64,000 bases of DNA from Hyphomonas jannaschiana VP2. Its GTDB lineage: Bacteria > Pseudomonadota > Alphaproteobacteria > Caulobacterales > Hyphomonadaceae. The notes beneath the pieces were generated by a model. The model was not told the DNA's origin and did not search any database. It was given only the letters and a program-made list of their open reading frames with translations. The DNA lies in contig NZ_ARYJ01000004.1 in the NCBI RefSeq assembly GCF_000685215.1, positions 124,001 to 188,000 on the forward strand, written 5' to 3'. This document shows positions 57,642 through 64,000 of the stretch, piece after piece. The position numbers were made by a program, and so were the translations under genes. Numbering within the stretch: position 1 is the first letter of the stretch; each line of letters opens with the position of its first letter.

Positions 57642-58121
57642 TCAGAAGCAGGTCTCTTCCGGCGCGATGGTGGTCTGCTCTTGGACAAGGCGCCAAACAC
57701 CGTGGGCATATTCGAACACTTGCCGGGAATGCTGATGCTGGGACTTACGGGTATTCTCATGGGTCACACCCTGGAGCCGTGCATGGAACCCCGCAGTCGC
57801 CATATTGCCGGAGATGGCCACATCAATCGGAGAATCGATCAGCAGGGACCATTCGGAGAACGTTTCTGAGACCAATGACGACCAGAAGGCGGAATAAGAG
57901 TCGAGTGAGACATTGACCGTCATATGCCCGCCGAAATCCGTTACCATCCGGATCGGGCCGTCCGTGACGATTTCGCGTAGCTTATCGGTCGGCAGTTTGC
58001 CGCCGATGCTGCTCCAGGCAGAACACCAGGCGAAGATGCGGGTCTTCACCTCCGTTTCGGGAGAGGTGGGCTCGCGATTTGTCATCACGGACAATGGGGA
58101 AGACAGGTGGGGTGGGACCAT
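57642..58121 (-). CDS. NTF2/SnoaL-like small protein
   Basis: About 159 residues from the ATG at 58121, chosen because AAGGAG lies 6 bases upstream. The protein has an alpha+beta barrel pattern of the SnoaL/NTF2 type (TRIFAWCSAWSSIGG, VSLDSYSAFWSSLV, IDVAISGNMATAGFHARLQG, VWRLVQEQ). No signal peptide. The function is unknown. An exact EcfG-type promoter lies upstream at 58165-58189, predicting induction by the general stress response. Confidence 0.72.
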   Translation of the reverse strand: MVPPHLSSPLSVMTNREPTSPETEVKTRIFAWCSAWSSIGGKLPTDKLREIVTDGPIRMVTDFGGHMTVNVSLDSYSAFWSSLVSETFSEWSLLIDSPIDVAISGNMATAGFHARLQGVTHENTRKSQHQHSRQVFEYAHGVWRLVQEQTTIAPEETCF

Positions 58122-58164
58122 GCCGCGCTCCTTAATCAAACCGCTACAGATGCGGCTGGTTGAA

Positions 58165-58189
58165 AACGCGCCAAGGTGGATCTGGTTCC
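58165..58189 (-). promoter_or_regulatory. EcfG (general stress sigma factor) promoter
   Basis: On the minus strand: GGAAC (58189-58185), 16 bases, then CGTT (58168-58165). This is an exact match to the alphaproteobacterial EcfG consensus GGAAC-N16/17-CGTT. The predicted start gives a leader of about 37 nt with AAGGAG before the ATG at 58121. Confidence 0.78.
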
Positions 58190-58286
58190 CATCTGGTTTT
58201 GTATTTTGTCGCTTTTTTGGGCTGTCGGCAAAGCGCGACCCCGTTCGGTTGGAACGGGGCCGCCCATTGGTAAATTATGCCGTCAG

Positions 58287-58625
58287 TTACCAGCGCGAGC
58301 GGTCGTAAGGATAACGGTCATAGGCGTTTGCCACGCCATCACCATCGGAATCGCGCTCGGTTTCCTGGTCCTTCACACCAGGCATGTCGCAGTCTTCGGC
58401 CTCGGTGCAGCCTTTCGCTGCGCCAGCTGCGCCACCGAGGGCGCCACCGATGATGGCACCGCGTTCCGCATCGCCATCGCCGACATTGTTACCAATCACG
58501 GCGCCGGCCACCGCACCTGCGGCGGCGCCATAGGCTGCATTGCGTTCGGTTGTACCAGTCGAAGTACAGGCAGCCAGAACAGCTGCGCTGGCACCAATGG
58601 CCATCAGTTTCACGGGGAAGGTCAT
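58287..58625 (-). CDS. Glycine-zipper lipoprotein
   Basis: A 112-residue protein with a lipobox-like AVLAAC leader. Alternating small-residue segments (AAYGAAAGAVAGAVIGNNVG and GAIIGGALGGAAGAAKG) form a glycine zipper of the 17-kDa-antigen/SlyB type. The tail ends in RDSDGDGVANAYDRYPYD, a calcium-binding-like D-x-D-x-D-G stretch. It likely stabilises or spans the outer membrane. An exact EcfG promoter lies just upstream, so it is probably a stress-induced envelope protein. Confidence 0.82.
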   Translation of the reverse strand: MTFPVKLMAIGASAAVLAACTSTGTTERNAAYGAAAGAVAGAVIGNNVGDGDAERGAIIGGALGGAAGAAKGCTEAEDCDMPGVKDQETERDSDGDGVANAYDRYPYDRSRW

Positions 58626-58657
58626 ATCGGGTCCTTTCGGGTGGCTATGACCGCATC

Positions 58658-58682
58658 AACGGTTTGCCCCCGGGCCGGTTCC
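58658..58682 (-). promoter_or_regulatory. EcfG (general stress sigma factor) promoter
   Basis: On the minus strand: GGAAC (58682-58678), 16 bases, then CGTT (58661-58658), an exact EcfG consensus. The leader to the lipoprotein ATG at 58625 would be about 26 nt and contains AAAGGA. Confidence 0.8.
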
Positions 58683-58724
58683 CCGCACAACATTACAATG
58701 AATTCAGAGACTTGATTGGGCTTG

Positions 58725-59462
58725 TCAGCTCCAGCGCTTGGAAAGCTTCTGGCTGACCTCGTCCGGAGCCTGTTTTTCCGTGCCCTGGTAACCGGTGACC
58801 GCGTCAGCCACGAAAGGGTTATCCTGACGCTCCTGCCCGAAGGTGGAAAGTGGGCCGTGGCCGGGCACGAACCGCATCTGTTCGCCGAGCGGCCAGAGCT
58901 TGCCGGTGATCGAATCGATCAGCTGCTGATGGTTGCCGCGCGGAAAATCCGTCCGCCCGACCGAGCCACGGAAGAGGACGTCTCCGACAAAGGCGAGGCC
59001 GCCTTCCTGGGAATAGATCACAACATGCCCCGGCGTGTGCCCGGGCGTGTGCACGACGCCGAACTTGTTGCCGGCAAGGTCAAGCACGTCGCCATCATGC
59101 AGGTACTGGTCAGGTTTGACGTTCCGGCCGTCCTTGATGCCGTATTTCGCGCCCTGGGTTTCGATCTCGTCCAGCAGCCACTGGTCATCTTCGTGAGGAC
59201 CGATGACCGGGCAGCCGGTCAGTTCTGCAACGGCCGCTGCGGCCCCTGCATGGTCCATATGGCCATGGGTCAGCCAGACGGCGACAATTTTTACGCCGAA
59301 CTGTTCTGCAGCGCCCATCAGTTTGTCGATGTCCCCACCCGGATCCACGAAGACGCCTTCCTTGGTCTCTGTCGACCAGATCATGGACGTGTTCTGCTGC
59401 AGGGGGGTCACCGGAATGATCCGGATCTCGAGCTTGGGCTGGTTGGCGGGTGTCTCAGTCAT
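58725..59462 (-). CDS. Metallo-beta-lactamase-fold hydrolase (glyoxalase II-like)
   Basis: A 245-residue protein with the zinc motif THGHMDHAGA (about residues 65-74) and later VHTPGHTPGHVVIY, FVGDVLFRGSVGRTDFP and FVPGHGPLSTFGQE. The order and spacing match the YcbL/GloB-like branch, which hydrolyses thioesters such as lactoylglutathione in known members. It is cytoplasmic, with no signal peptide. A thioester substrate is an inference from the family. It is divergent from the M48 peptidase. Confidence 0.87.
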   Translation of the reverse strand: MTETPANQPKLEIRIIPVTPLQQNTSMIWSTETKEGVFVDPGGDIDKLMGAAEQFGVKIVAVWLTHGHMDHAGAAAAVAELTGCPVIGPHEDDQWLLDEIETQGAKYGIKDGRNVKPDQYLHDGDVLDLAGNKFGVVHTPGHTPGHVVIYSQEGGLAFVGDVLFRGSVGRTDFPRGNHQQLIDSITGKLWPLGEQMRFVPGHGPLSTFGQERQDNPFVADAVTGYQGTEKQAPDEVSQKLSKRWS

Positions 59463-59582
59463 GATCGCTACATAATCGGTCCGGCGGGGAACGCAAAGCT
59501 TGCGGCGGGCGCTTTTCCAGATCGGTGGGGTCCGCTAACAGGTAATGGGCACTCAGGATTGTGGAGAACGAGGGTCGTGCGC

Positions 59583-60554
59583 ATGCCGACACAACGAGGC
59601 GGGATGTATCGTGGCGGCGGAGGGATCGCGCGTCTTCTGCGCAGCCGCTTTGGCCTGCTGCTGATCGCCGCAATCGGTCTCTTCCTTTACTGGCAGATGA
59701 ATCAGAAACCTGTGCCGTTTTCGGGCCGCTCGCAGCTGAATACGGTTTCGATCGAGCAGGAAGTGAAGCTGGGCCAGCAATCCTACCTGCAGATCCTCAA
59801 TCAGGAGCAGAGTCAGGGCAACGCCGTGCTTTGTGCCGGACAGACATGTTCCGGCGAAGCCGCGCAGCTGACGGCCACGGTGCGCGAGATTGGTGCCCGG
59901 CTACAGGCGGCCGCAGTCGAGCTTGAGCGGGAATTGCTGGACGAGGGCTACGCTTTCACACCGGTCGCCGAGACATTCGACTGGACCTATTATGTCGTTC
60001 AGTCCGCGACGCCCAATGCCTTCTGCCTTCCGGGTGGGTATGTCGCCGTCTATACCGGCATCCTGGACATCACCGGCAATTATGATGGCCGGGTCAGCCT
60101 GGATGACCTGGCCGACCCGGACAAGCTGGCCGTTGTGATGGGACATGAAATCGGCCACGCGCTCGCCCATCATGGGGCAGAGCGGATGAGCCAGCAGCAG
60201 GTGATGCAGGTCGGACAGATGGCTGTCGGCATGTCGATGGGGGACATGGATCCTTCACAGCAACGCGCGATCATGCAGGCCTTCGGGATCGCTGCGCAGG
60301 GCGGGATGCTCAAATTCTCACGGGAGCACGAGACCGAAGCGGACAAGATCGGCCTCGATCTGCTGGTACGGGCCTGTTACGACCCGCGCGAAGCGCCGGA
60401 GCTCTGGCAGCGTATGGGTGAGATCGGCGGTGGCCAGCGCCCGCCCGAATGGATGAGCACGCACCCCGCCAGCGAGACGCGTGCCGAGAATTTCCGCAAA
60501 TGGATGCCGGGCGCAATTGCCGAATATGAGCGCCGGTGCGGTCCGCTTCGTTGA
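59583..60554 (+). CDS. Membrane-anchored M48 family metallopeptidase
   Basis: A 323-residue protein from the ATG at 59583; the open frame extends back to 58716 only as a shadow of the opposite gene. An N-terminal helix (FGLLLIAAIGLFLYWQMN) anchors a periplasmic domain with zinc motif HEIGH (188-192) and third ligand Glu252 in HETEADKIGLDLL. This is the BepA/LoiP-like M48 type, which trims or degrades misassembled outer-membrane proteins. No TPR tail is visible, so it is nearer to LoiP than BepA. The start may be the ATG at 59604, after GAGGCGG. Confidence 0.89.
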   Translation: MPTQRGGMYRGGGGIARLLRSRFGLLLIAAIGLFLYWQMNQKPVPFSGRSQLNTVSIEQEVKLGQQSYLQILNQEQSQGNAVLCAGQTCSGEAAQLTATVREIGARLQAAAVELERELLDEGYAFTPVAETFDWTYYVVQSATPNAFCLPGGYVAVYTGILDITGNYDGRVSLDDLADPDKLAVVMGHEIGHALAHHGAERMSQQQVMQVGQMAVGMSMGDMDPSQQRAIMQAFGIAAQGGMLKFSREHETEADKIGLDLLVRACYDPREAPELWQRMGEIGGGQRPPEWMSTHPASETRAENFRKWMPGAIAEYERRCGPLR

Positions 60555-60744
60555 TCTGCGCTACTCTGCTGCAAGGTCTTGCTGAGCGTTCCGGATGACC
60601 GCCAGACACAAAACTGCGCCCAGGCCTTTTCAGGCGGGCGCAGTTCGTTGGCGTCCCGCGCTAGCCTGAGGCCAGTCCCACCCAGCACACTACATACGCG
60701 GTTCCAAAAGGGTGCTCCGGGCAAGGAAAACCCTCCGGAGCGCT

Positions 60745-60772
60745 TTGAAAAGTTACGTACCATTGGTATGAT
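60745..60772 (+). promoter_or_regulatory. Promoter and candidate autoregulatory operator of the TetR gene
   Basis: TTGAAA (60745-60750), a 16-base spacer, and TATGAT (60767-60772) make a good sigma-70 promoter. A dyad CGTACC-ATT-GGTATG overlaps the end of the spacer and the -10, with one imperfect pair. This is the usual place for a TetR repressor to block its own promoter. Confidence 0.5.
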
Positions 60773-60797
60773 AGGCCAGCAACGAAAAAAATGCCCT

Positions 60798-61385
60798 ATG
60801 CCACGGCGAACCGCAGAACAGGCTGAAATCACCCGCGCCGCTATCCTTGAGGCGGCCCGGCACAGATTTGCCGAAGACGGATATAATGCCAGCATCGCCA
60901 GCATCGTTTCTGAAGCAGGTGTTACGAAAGGCGCGCTTTTCCACCACTTCCCCAGCAAGCTCGACCTGTTCCGGGAGGTCTGGACAGACCTGCAGACACG
61001 GATGGGGGAGGAGGCGCTTTCCGAAGCACGCAAGATGAGCGGCGAGGACGATCCCTACATCCAGTTCCTGACCGGTGCCCGGGTCTATCTCAAATGGGCG
61101 GCCCGTCCGGAATATTTCAAGATCGTCCTTTATGAGGGGCCGGTCGTGCTCGGCCTTCAGGGCTGGTACGAGTCCAATCGCGATCTCGGGCAAAGCAATG
61201 TCCGCAGGGGGATTGAGGCCCTGGCAGAGCGGGGGCGGATCGACCCGCGCCGCGTGAATTCCTATGCCGTCCTGATTCAGTCAGCACTGAACGGCGCCGG
61301 GTTTGCCCTCGCCGAAGGGGTCGATGGGCTCAGCCCTGATGAAGTCTATGAGGCTTTTGAAATCATGGTTCGTAACCTGCACTAG
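60798..61385 (+). CDS. TetR-family transcriptional regulator
   Basis: A 195-residue protein from the ATG at 60798 (MPRRTAEQAEITRAA). The predicted transcript starts near 60779, which excludes the upstream ATG at 60768. The HTH is IASIVSEAGVTKGALFHHFPSKLDLF, a typical TetR DNA-binding domain, and the rest is a helical ligand-binding domain. The gene overlaps the 3' end of the convergent 2OG-oxygenase gene. The target and ligand are unknown beyond likely self-regulation. Confidence 0.9.
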   Translation: MPRRTAEQAEITRAAILEAARHRFAEDGYNASIASIVSEAGVTKGALFHHFPSKLDLFREVWTDLQTRMGEEALSEARKMSGEDDPYIQFLTGARVYLKWAARPEYFKIVLYEGPVVLGLQGWYESNRDLGQSNVRRGIEALAERGRIDPRRVNSYAVLIQSALNGAGFALAEGVDGLSPDEVYEAFEIMVRNLH

Positions 61386-62053
61386 GCGAGCGGGTCGATG
61401 TGCCCCTGGATGGATGGGTTCACACGCCACCAGGCTGCAATGCCGAACCGGGGGGCTTGCGTTACTTCAACGGCATGCGGAACAGTTTCCGACAGCATGA
61501 ACACAACCCCGGCCTGTTCCGGCAGCAGGCGCGCGGCTGGTTCACTGGTCTCGTCGGCGCCTTCCGGCCAAACTACGAGCGCGCCGCCATTCTCTGCCGG
61601 CCAGTCGTCATTCAGGTAAACGACAAGCGAGACCACCCGGTTGCGGGCGCCCTCGAAGCTGTCGAGATGTCGGTCATAGAATTCGCCAGGCTGGTAGACG
61701 GCGAAACAGGCTTCGAATTCGAACAGGCCGATCATAAGCCCCTGATTGAGGGATTGGCGAAGCTGTTCCGCCCACTGCAGGAAGCCCGCCTGAGCCGGGG
61801 TCGAGCCGTCCATCCAGGCAATCCGGGATTTCCGGATCGTCCTGTCGAGCTGATAGTCGGTTTCCCGGCCGATTCCGGCAGGTGCCAGATCGTCCTGTAA
61901 ATTGGCCGCCAGAACTTCGGCGCGCAAGGCATGGTATAGCGCATCCGGCAGCATGTGCGGCTGCCAGCTCCAGCCCTTTGAAGAGAGGTCGCCCAATATC
62001 GCGCCCAGACGATTGTCGCCGGGCAAGGGCACCTCAGAGGCAATGGCCGCCAT
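61382..62053 (-). CDS. 2-oxoglutarate-Fe(II) dioxygenase (prolyl-4-hydroxylase-like)
   Basis: A 223-residue protein with the metal triad of the P4Hc type: His129-x-Asp131 in YDRHLDSF and the distal His193 in VPHAVEV. The 2OG-binding arginine is probably Arg202 in APRFGIAAWW. RNRVVSLVVYLNDDW and GGALVVW are typical of the double-stranded beta helix. It would hydroxylate a protein side chain or small molecule with oxygen and 2-oxoglutarate. The substrate is unknown. It lies 26 bases downstream of carA on the same strand and may be co-transcribed with it. Confidence 0.87.
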   Translation of the reverse strand: MAAIASEVPLPGDNRLGAILGDLSSKGWSWQPHMLPDALYHALRAEVLAANLQDDLAPAGIGRETDYQLDRTIRKSRIAWMDGSTPAQAGFLQWAEQLRQSLNQGLMIGLFEFEACFAVYQPGEFYDRHLDSFEGARNRVVSLVVYLNDDWPAENGGALVVWPEGADETSEPAARLLPEQAGVVFMLSETVPHAVEVTQAPRFGIAAWWRVNPSIQGHIDPLA

Positions 62054-62079
62054 GGCCTTAAACTTTCAAATGGGGCGGA

Positions 62080-63267
62080 TTATTTCCCGGCCCGGTGTTG
62101 ATCCATCAGATCCGCAAACCGCTGGAACAGGTAGAAGCTGTCCTGCGGGCCGGGGCTGGCTTCAGGGTGATGCTGAACCGAGATGATCGGCCGGTCCTTC
62201 ACAGCAAGGCCCGAATTGGTTCCGTCGAACAGCGAACGGTGGCTCTCTTCCACGCCGGCAGGCAGGGTGGACGGGTCGACTGTGAAACCGTGGTTCATGG
62301 ACACGATCTCGACCTTGCCAGTGGAGAGATCCTTCACCGGGTGGTTCGCGCCGTGATGACCCTGCGCCATTTTCATCGTCTTTGCGCCAAGGGCCAGGGC
62401 CAGAAGCTGGTGGCCGAGGCAAATGCCAAGGATTGGCAGGCCGCTGTCGATCACGGCGCGGATCATGTCGCCGGACCGCTGGATCGTTGCCGCCGGATCG
62501 CCGGGGCCATTGGAGAAGACAACGCCATCCGGCTTGTGCGAGGCGATTTCCTCGAACGAGGCGTCGCCGTTCACGACTGTCGCGCGCACGCCGACATTGG
62601 CGAGGTTCCGCAGGATGTTCTTTTTGACACCGAAATCGACCACGACGACGTGGAAGGCAGGGGCATCAAGGTGCCCATAGCCGGTTTCCGGCTGCCAGAG
62701 GCTCTCGGCATTATCGAACTCGGCGTTGGTATCGACGTCGGCGGCCAGATCTGCCGTCTCCAGGCCTTCCCAGGCGCGGGCGGTTTCGATCAGCGCATCG
62801 AGGTCGATATTTCCGCCCGGCTGGTGGCAGATCGCTGCTTTTTGCATGCCTTTTTCACGGATCAGGCGGGTGATCGCGCGCGTATCGACGCCGGAAAGGC
62901 CGACAATTCTGCGTTTCTGTAGCCACGATTCGAAGGTTTCGGTGGCTCGCCAGTTCGATGGTGCCGTGATCGGCTCGCGGAAAATGGCCCCCCGGGCCGC
63001 ATGGGTAGCGGGGTCTGAAGCCTCTTCATTGTCCTCGCCATTGGCGCCAACATTGCCGATATGGGGAAAAGTGAAGAGGACGATCTGTGAGGCGTAGGAG
63101 GGGTCCGTCAGGATCTCCTGATAGCCCGTAATCGCTGTATTAAAACACAATTCTCCGGTGCGGATGCCTTCTGCGCCAGAGCCGTGGCCCAGGAAAACCG
63201 TGCCGTCTGCGAGGGCGATCGCTCCGGTGGCTGATGTCACCGCTTGAGTTTTGGCCATGTAGGACAT
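62080..63267 (-). CDS. carA: Carbamoyl-phosphate synthase small subunit
   Basis: 395 residues from the ATG at 63267, chosen because GGGAGGTG lies 6-7 bases upstream; a GTG at 63276 and an ATG at 63258 are alternatives. The N-terminal CarA domain ([22 protein letters not shown]) is followed by a class I glutamine amidotransferase with nucleophile Cys in [11 protein letters not shown] and His/Glu in [10 protein letters not shown]. It supplies ammonia from glutamine to CarB. It is divergent from the YqeY-like gene, with about 160 bases between starts. Confidence 0.96.
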   Translation of the reverse strand: MSYMAKTQAVTSATGAIALADGTVFLGHGSGAEGIRTGELCFNTAITGYQEILTDPSYASQIVLFTFPHIGNVGANGEDNEEASDPATHAARGAIFREPITAPSNWRATETFESWLQKRRIVGLSGVDTRAITRLIREKGMQKAAICHQPGGNIDLDALIETARAWEGLETADLAADVDTNAEFDNAESLWQPETGYGHLDAPAFHVVVVDFGVKKNILRNLANVGVRATVVNGDASFEEIASHKPDGVVFSNGPGDPAATIQRSGDMIRAVIDSGLPILGICLGHQLLALALGAKTMKMAQGHHGANHPVKDLSTGKVEIVSMNHGFTVDPSTLPAGVEESHRSLFDGTNSGLAVKDRPIISVQHHPEASPGPQDSFYLFQRFADLMDQHRAGK

Positions 63268-63427
63268 ATTTGTCACACCTCCCGGACGCCGCGTAGGGTC
63301 TCGTTAACCCATCCGCATGAAGTTCGTCCGGTGTATTGGGGCGGAGTCTCTGCGGCGTCAAGCGAGTGATGCGGCAGGGCTATGAGAGGCAAAACGCGGC
63401 ATGGGCCGAGAAGATACGAGTGGATTG

Positions 63428-63898
63428 ATGTCGCTGAAAGCGCGCATTGCAAATGCCCTCAAATCAGAGATTGAGCAGGGCCAGCCGGGCGTTCGTCTTG
63501 CGACGTTGCGCCTGATCGATTGCGCCGTGCGCGACCGGGACGTGTGTGCCCGCGGGCGAGGGGCAGGTGAAGGCTGCCCGGATGCGGATGTACGGCGGGT
63601 GCTCGAAACCATGGTTGCCCAGCGCGAAGTCGCGGCCCGCGAGCACGAAGATGCCGGCCGTCTCGAAGAAGCCATCCGCGAGCGCGAGGAAATCGAGATT
63701 ATCCAGCAATTCCTGCCGGTTCCTCTGCAGGGCAAGGCCCTGGACTCGGCCGTGGACGAAATTGTGACGGATCTTGGTGCATCGAAGCTCAAGGATCTCG
63801 GCCGTTGCATGAGCGCGCTCAAGGAGCGGTATCCCGGCATGATCGAGACCGGCGCCGCTGGTAAAGCCGTCCGCAAGGCTCTCTCGCGCGCCAGCTGA
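63428..63898 (+). CDS. GatB/YqeY domain protein
   Basis: A 156-residue protein from the ATG at 63428 (MSLKARIANALK). It is the YqeY type: an N-terminal helical domain (TLRLIDCAVRDRD, AREHEDAGRLEEAIREREEIEIIQQFLP) and a C-terminal tail-like domain (KDLGRCMSALKERYPGMIETGAAGKAVR). The family resembles the tRNA-binding tail of GatB; a role in translation or tRNA metabolism is inferred only. The stop is 29 bases before the GGAAC of an EcfG promoter. Confidence 0.9.
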   Translation: MSLKARIANALKSEIEQGQPGVRLATLRLIDCAVRDRDVCARGRGAGEGCPDADVRRVLETMVAQREVAAREHEDAGRLEEAIREREEIEIIQQFLPVPLQGKALDSAVDEIVTDLGASKLKDLGRCMSALKERYPGMIETGAAGKAVRKALSRAS

Positions 63899-63922
63899 TC
63901 CGTTCAGTGAAACCTTCTTAAC

Positions 63923-63952
63923 CTTCGGAACATTCCGAAGCGCATGTCCGTT
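63923..63952 (+). promoter_or_regulatory. EcfG promoter overlapping a palindrome
   Basis: GGAAC (63927-63931), 17 bases, CGTT (63949-63952), an exact EcfG match. The -35 lies in a perfect dyad CTTCGGAA-CA-TTCCGAAG (63923-63940), which could add a second regulator or a terminator for the upstream gene. The predicted leader is about 26 nt with AAGGAAAGGA before the ATG at 63985. Confidence 0.72.
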
Positions 63953-63984
63953 CTTTCCCGCACAAGCCAAGGAAAGGACGCACC

Positions 63985-64000
63985 ATGAAACCCCTTCTCT
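63985..64000 (+). CDS. Start of an EcfG-controlled gene (truncated by the window edge)
   Basis: ATG at 63985 preceded by AAGGAAAGGACG. Only MKPLL is visible, compatible with a signal peptide but far too short to identify. The start is supported by the ribosome-binding site and the EcfG promoter upstream. Confidence 0.5.

Noticed and set aside
58716-59582. Upstream extension of the M48 peptidase frame
   Set aside because: It is antisense to the metallo-beta-lactamase-fold hydrolase, and the anchored protease begins naturally at 59583 or 59604.
59463-59582. EcfG promoter ahead of the M48 peptidase
   Set aside because: GGAAC near 59486 is not followed by CGTT at the required spacing.

Overview
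This 64 kb window is bacterial chromosome from an alphaproteobacterium, most likely a stalked or prosthecate relative of the Caulobacterales (Hyphomonadaceae-like). The evidence is high-GC coding sequence, a ChpT phosphotransferase next to CheY-like and CheR genes, the run lysC-ptsP-(RodZ-like)-ispG...prfA-prmC-DUF4167-clpB, and exact EcfG-type (general stress sigma factor) promoters. Family and organism assignments were made by eye from motifs and were not checked by database search. I saw no tRNA, rRNA, CRISPR array, prophage or complete classical insertion sequence.

1-9.6 kb: a DNA-repair and mobile-repeat region. It holds three members of the ligase-associated DNA-damage cluster (exonuclease, Lhr-type DEXH helicase and PdeM phosphoesterase), but no ATP-dependent ligase is in view. 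They are interleaved with a secreted serine hydrolase and a periplasmic protein. A large inverted repeat, a RAYT transposase with its own GTAG-type REP hairpins, two small AT-richer orphan genes, a 46-bp direct repeat pair and an S24 (LexA-like) regulator follow.

9.6-26 kb: a PLP decarboxylase, a LysR regulator, a candidate anti-Shine-Dalgarno sRNA, a sodium symporter, an AT-rich pentapeptide-repeat membrane protein, dps, an aspartate aminotransferase, uvrC, a TetR/MpaB-oxygenase divergent pair, an M20 peptidase, an MFS transporter, a DUF924 protein and ubiG.

26-44 kb: a housekeeping block from lysC and ptsP through ispG, prfA, prmC and clpB to an M23 peptidase. It is interrupted between ispG and prfA by about 5 kb of accessory genes (Stf0 sulfotransferase, acyltransferase 3, membrane LytTR regulator, CE15-like esterase lipoprotein, MAPEG protein).

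44-64 kb: a YdbH-YnbE-YdbL envelope lipid-transport set, then chpT-cheY-cheR, mnmA, a LuxR solo, ELM1, greA and carB. These are followed by two short stress-type genes with EcfG promoters, a metallo-beta-lactamase-fold hydrolase, an M48 peptidase, a TetR regulator, a 2OG-Fe(II) oxygenase, carA, a YqeY-like protein, and the first codons of a gene behind a third EcfG promoter. Envelope maintenance, cell-cycle phosphorelay, pyrimidine/arginine precursor supply and stress response are the main themes; accessory material is concentrated at 6.5-8.9, 13.8-15.2 and 31.8-36.8 kb.
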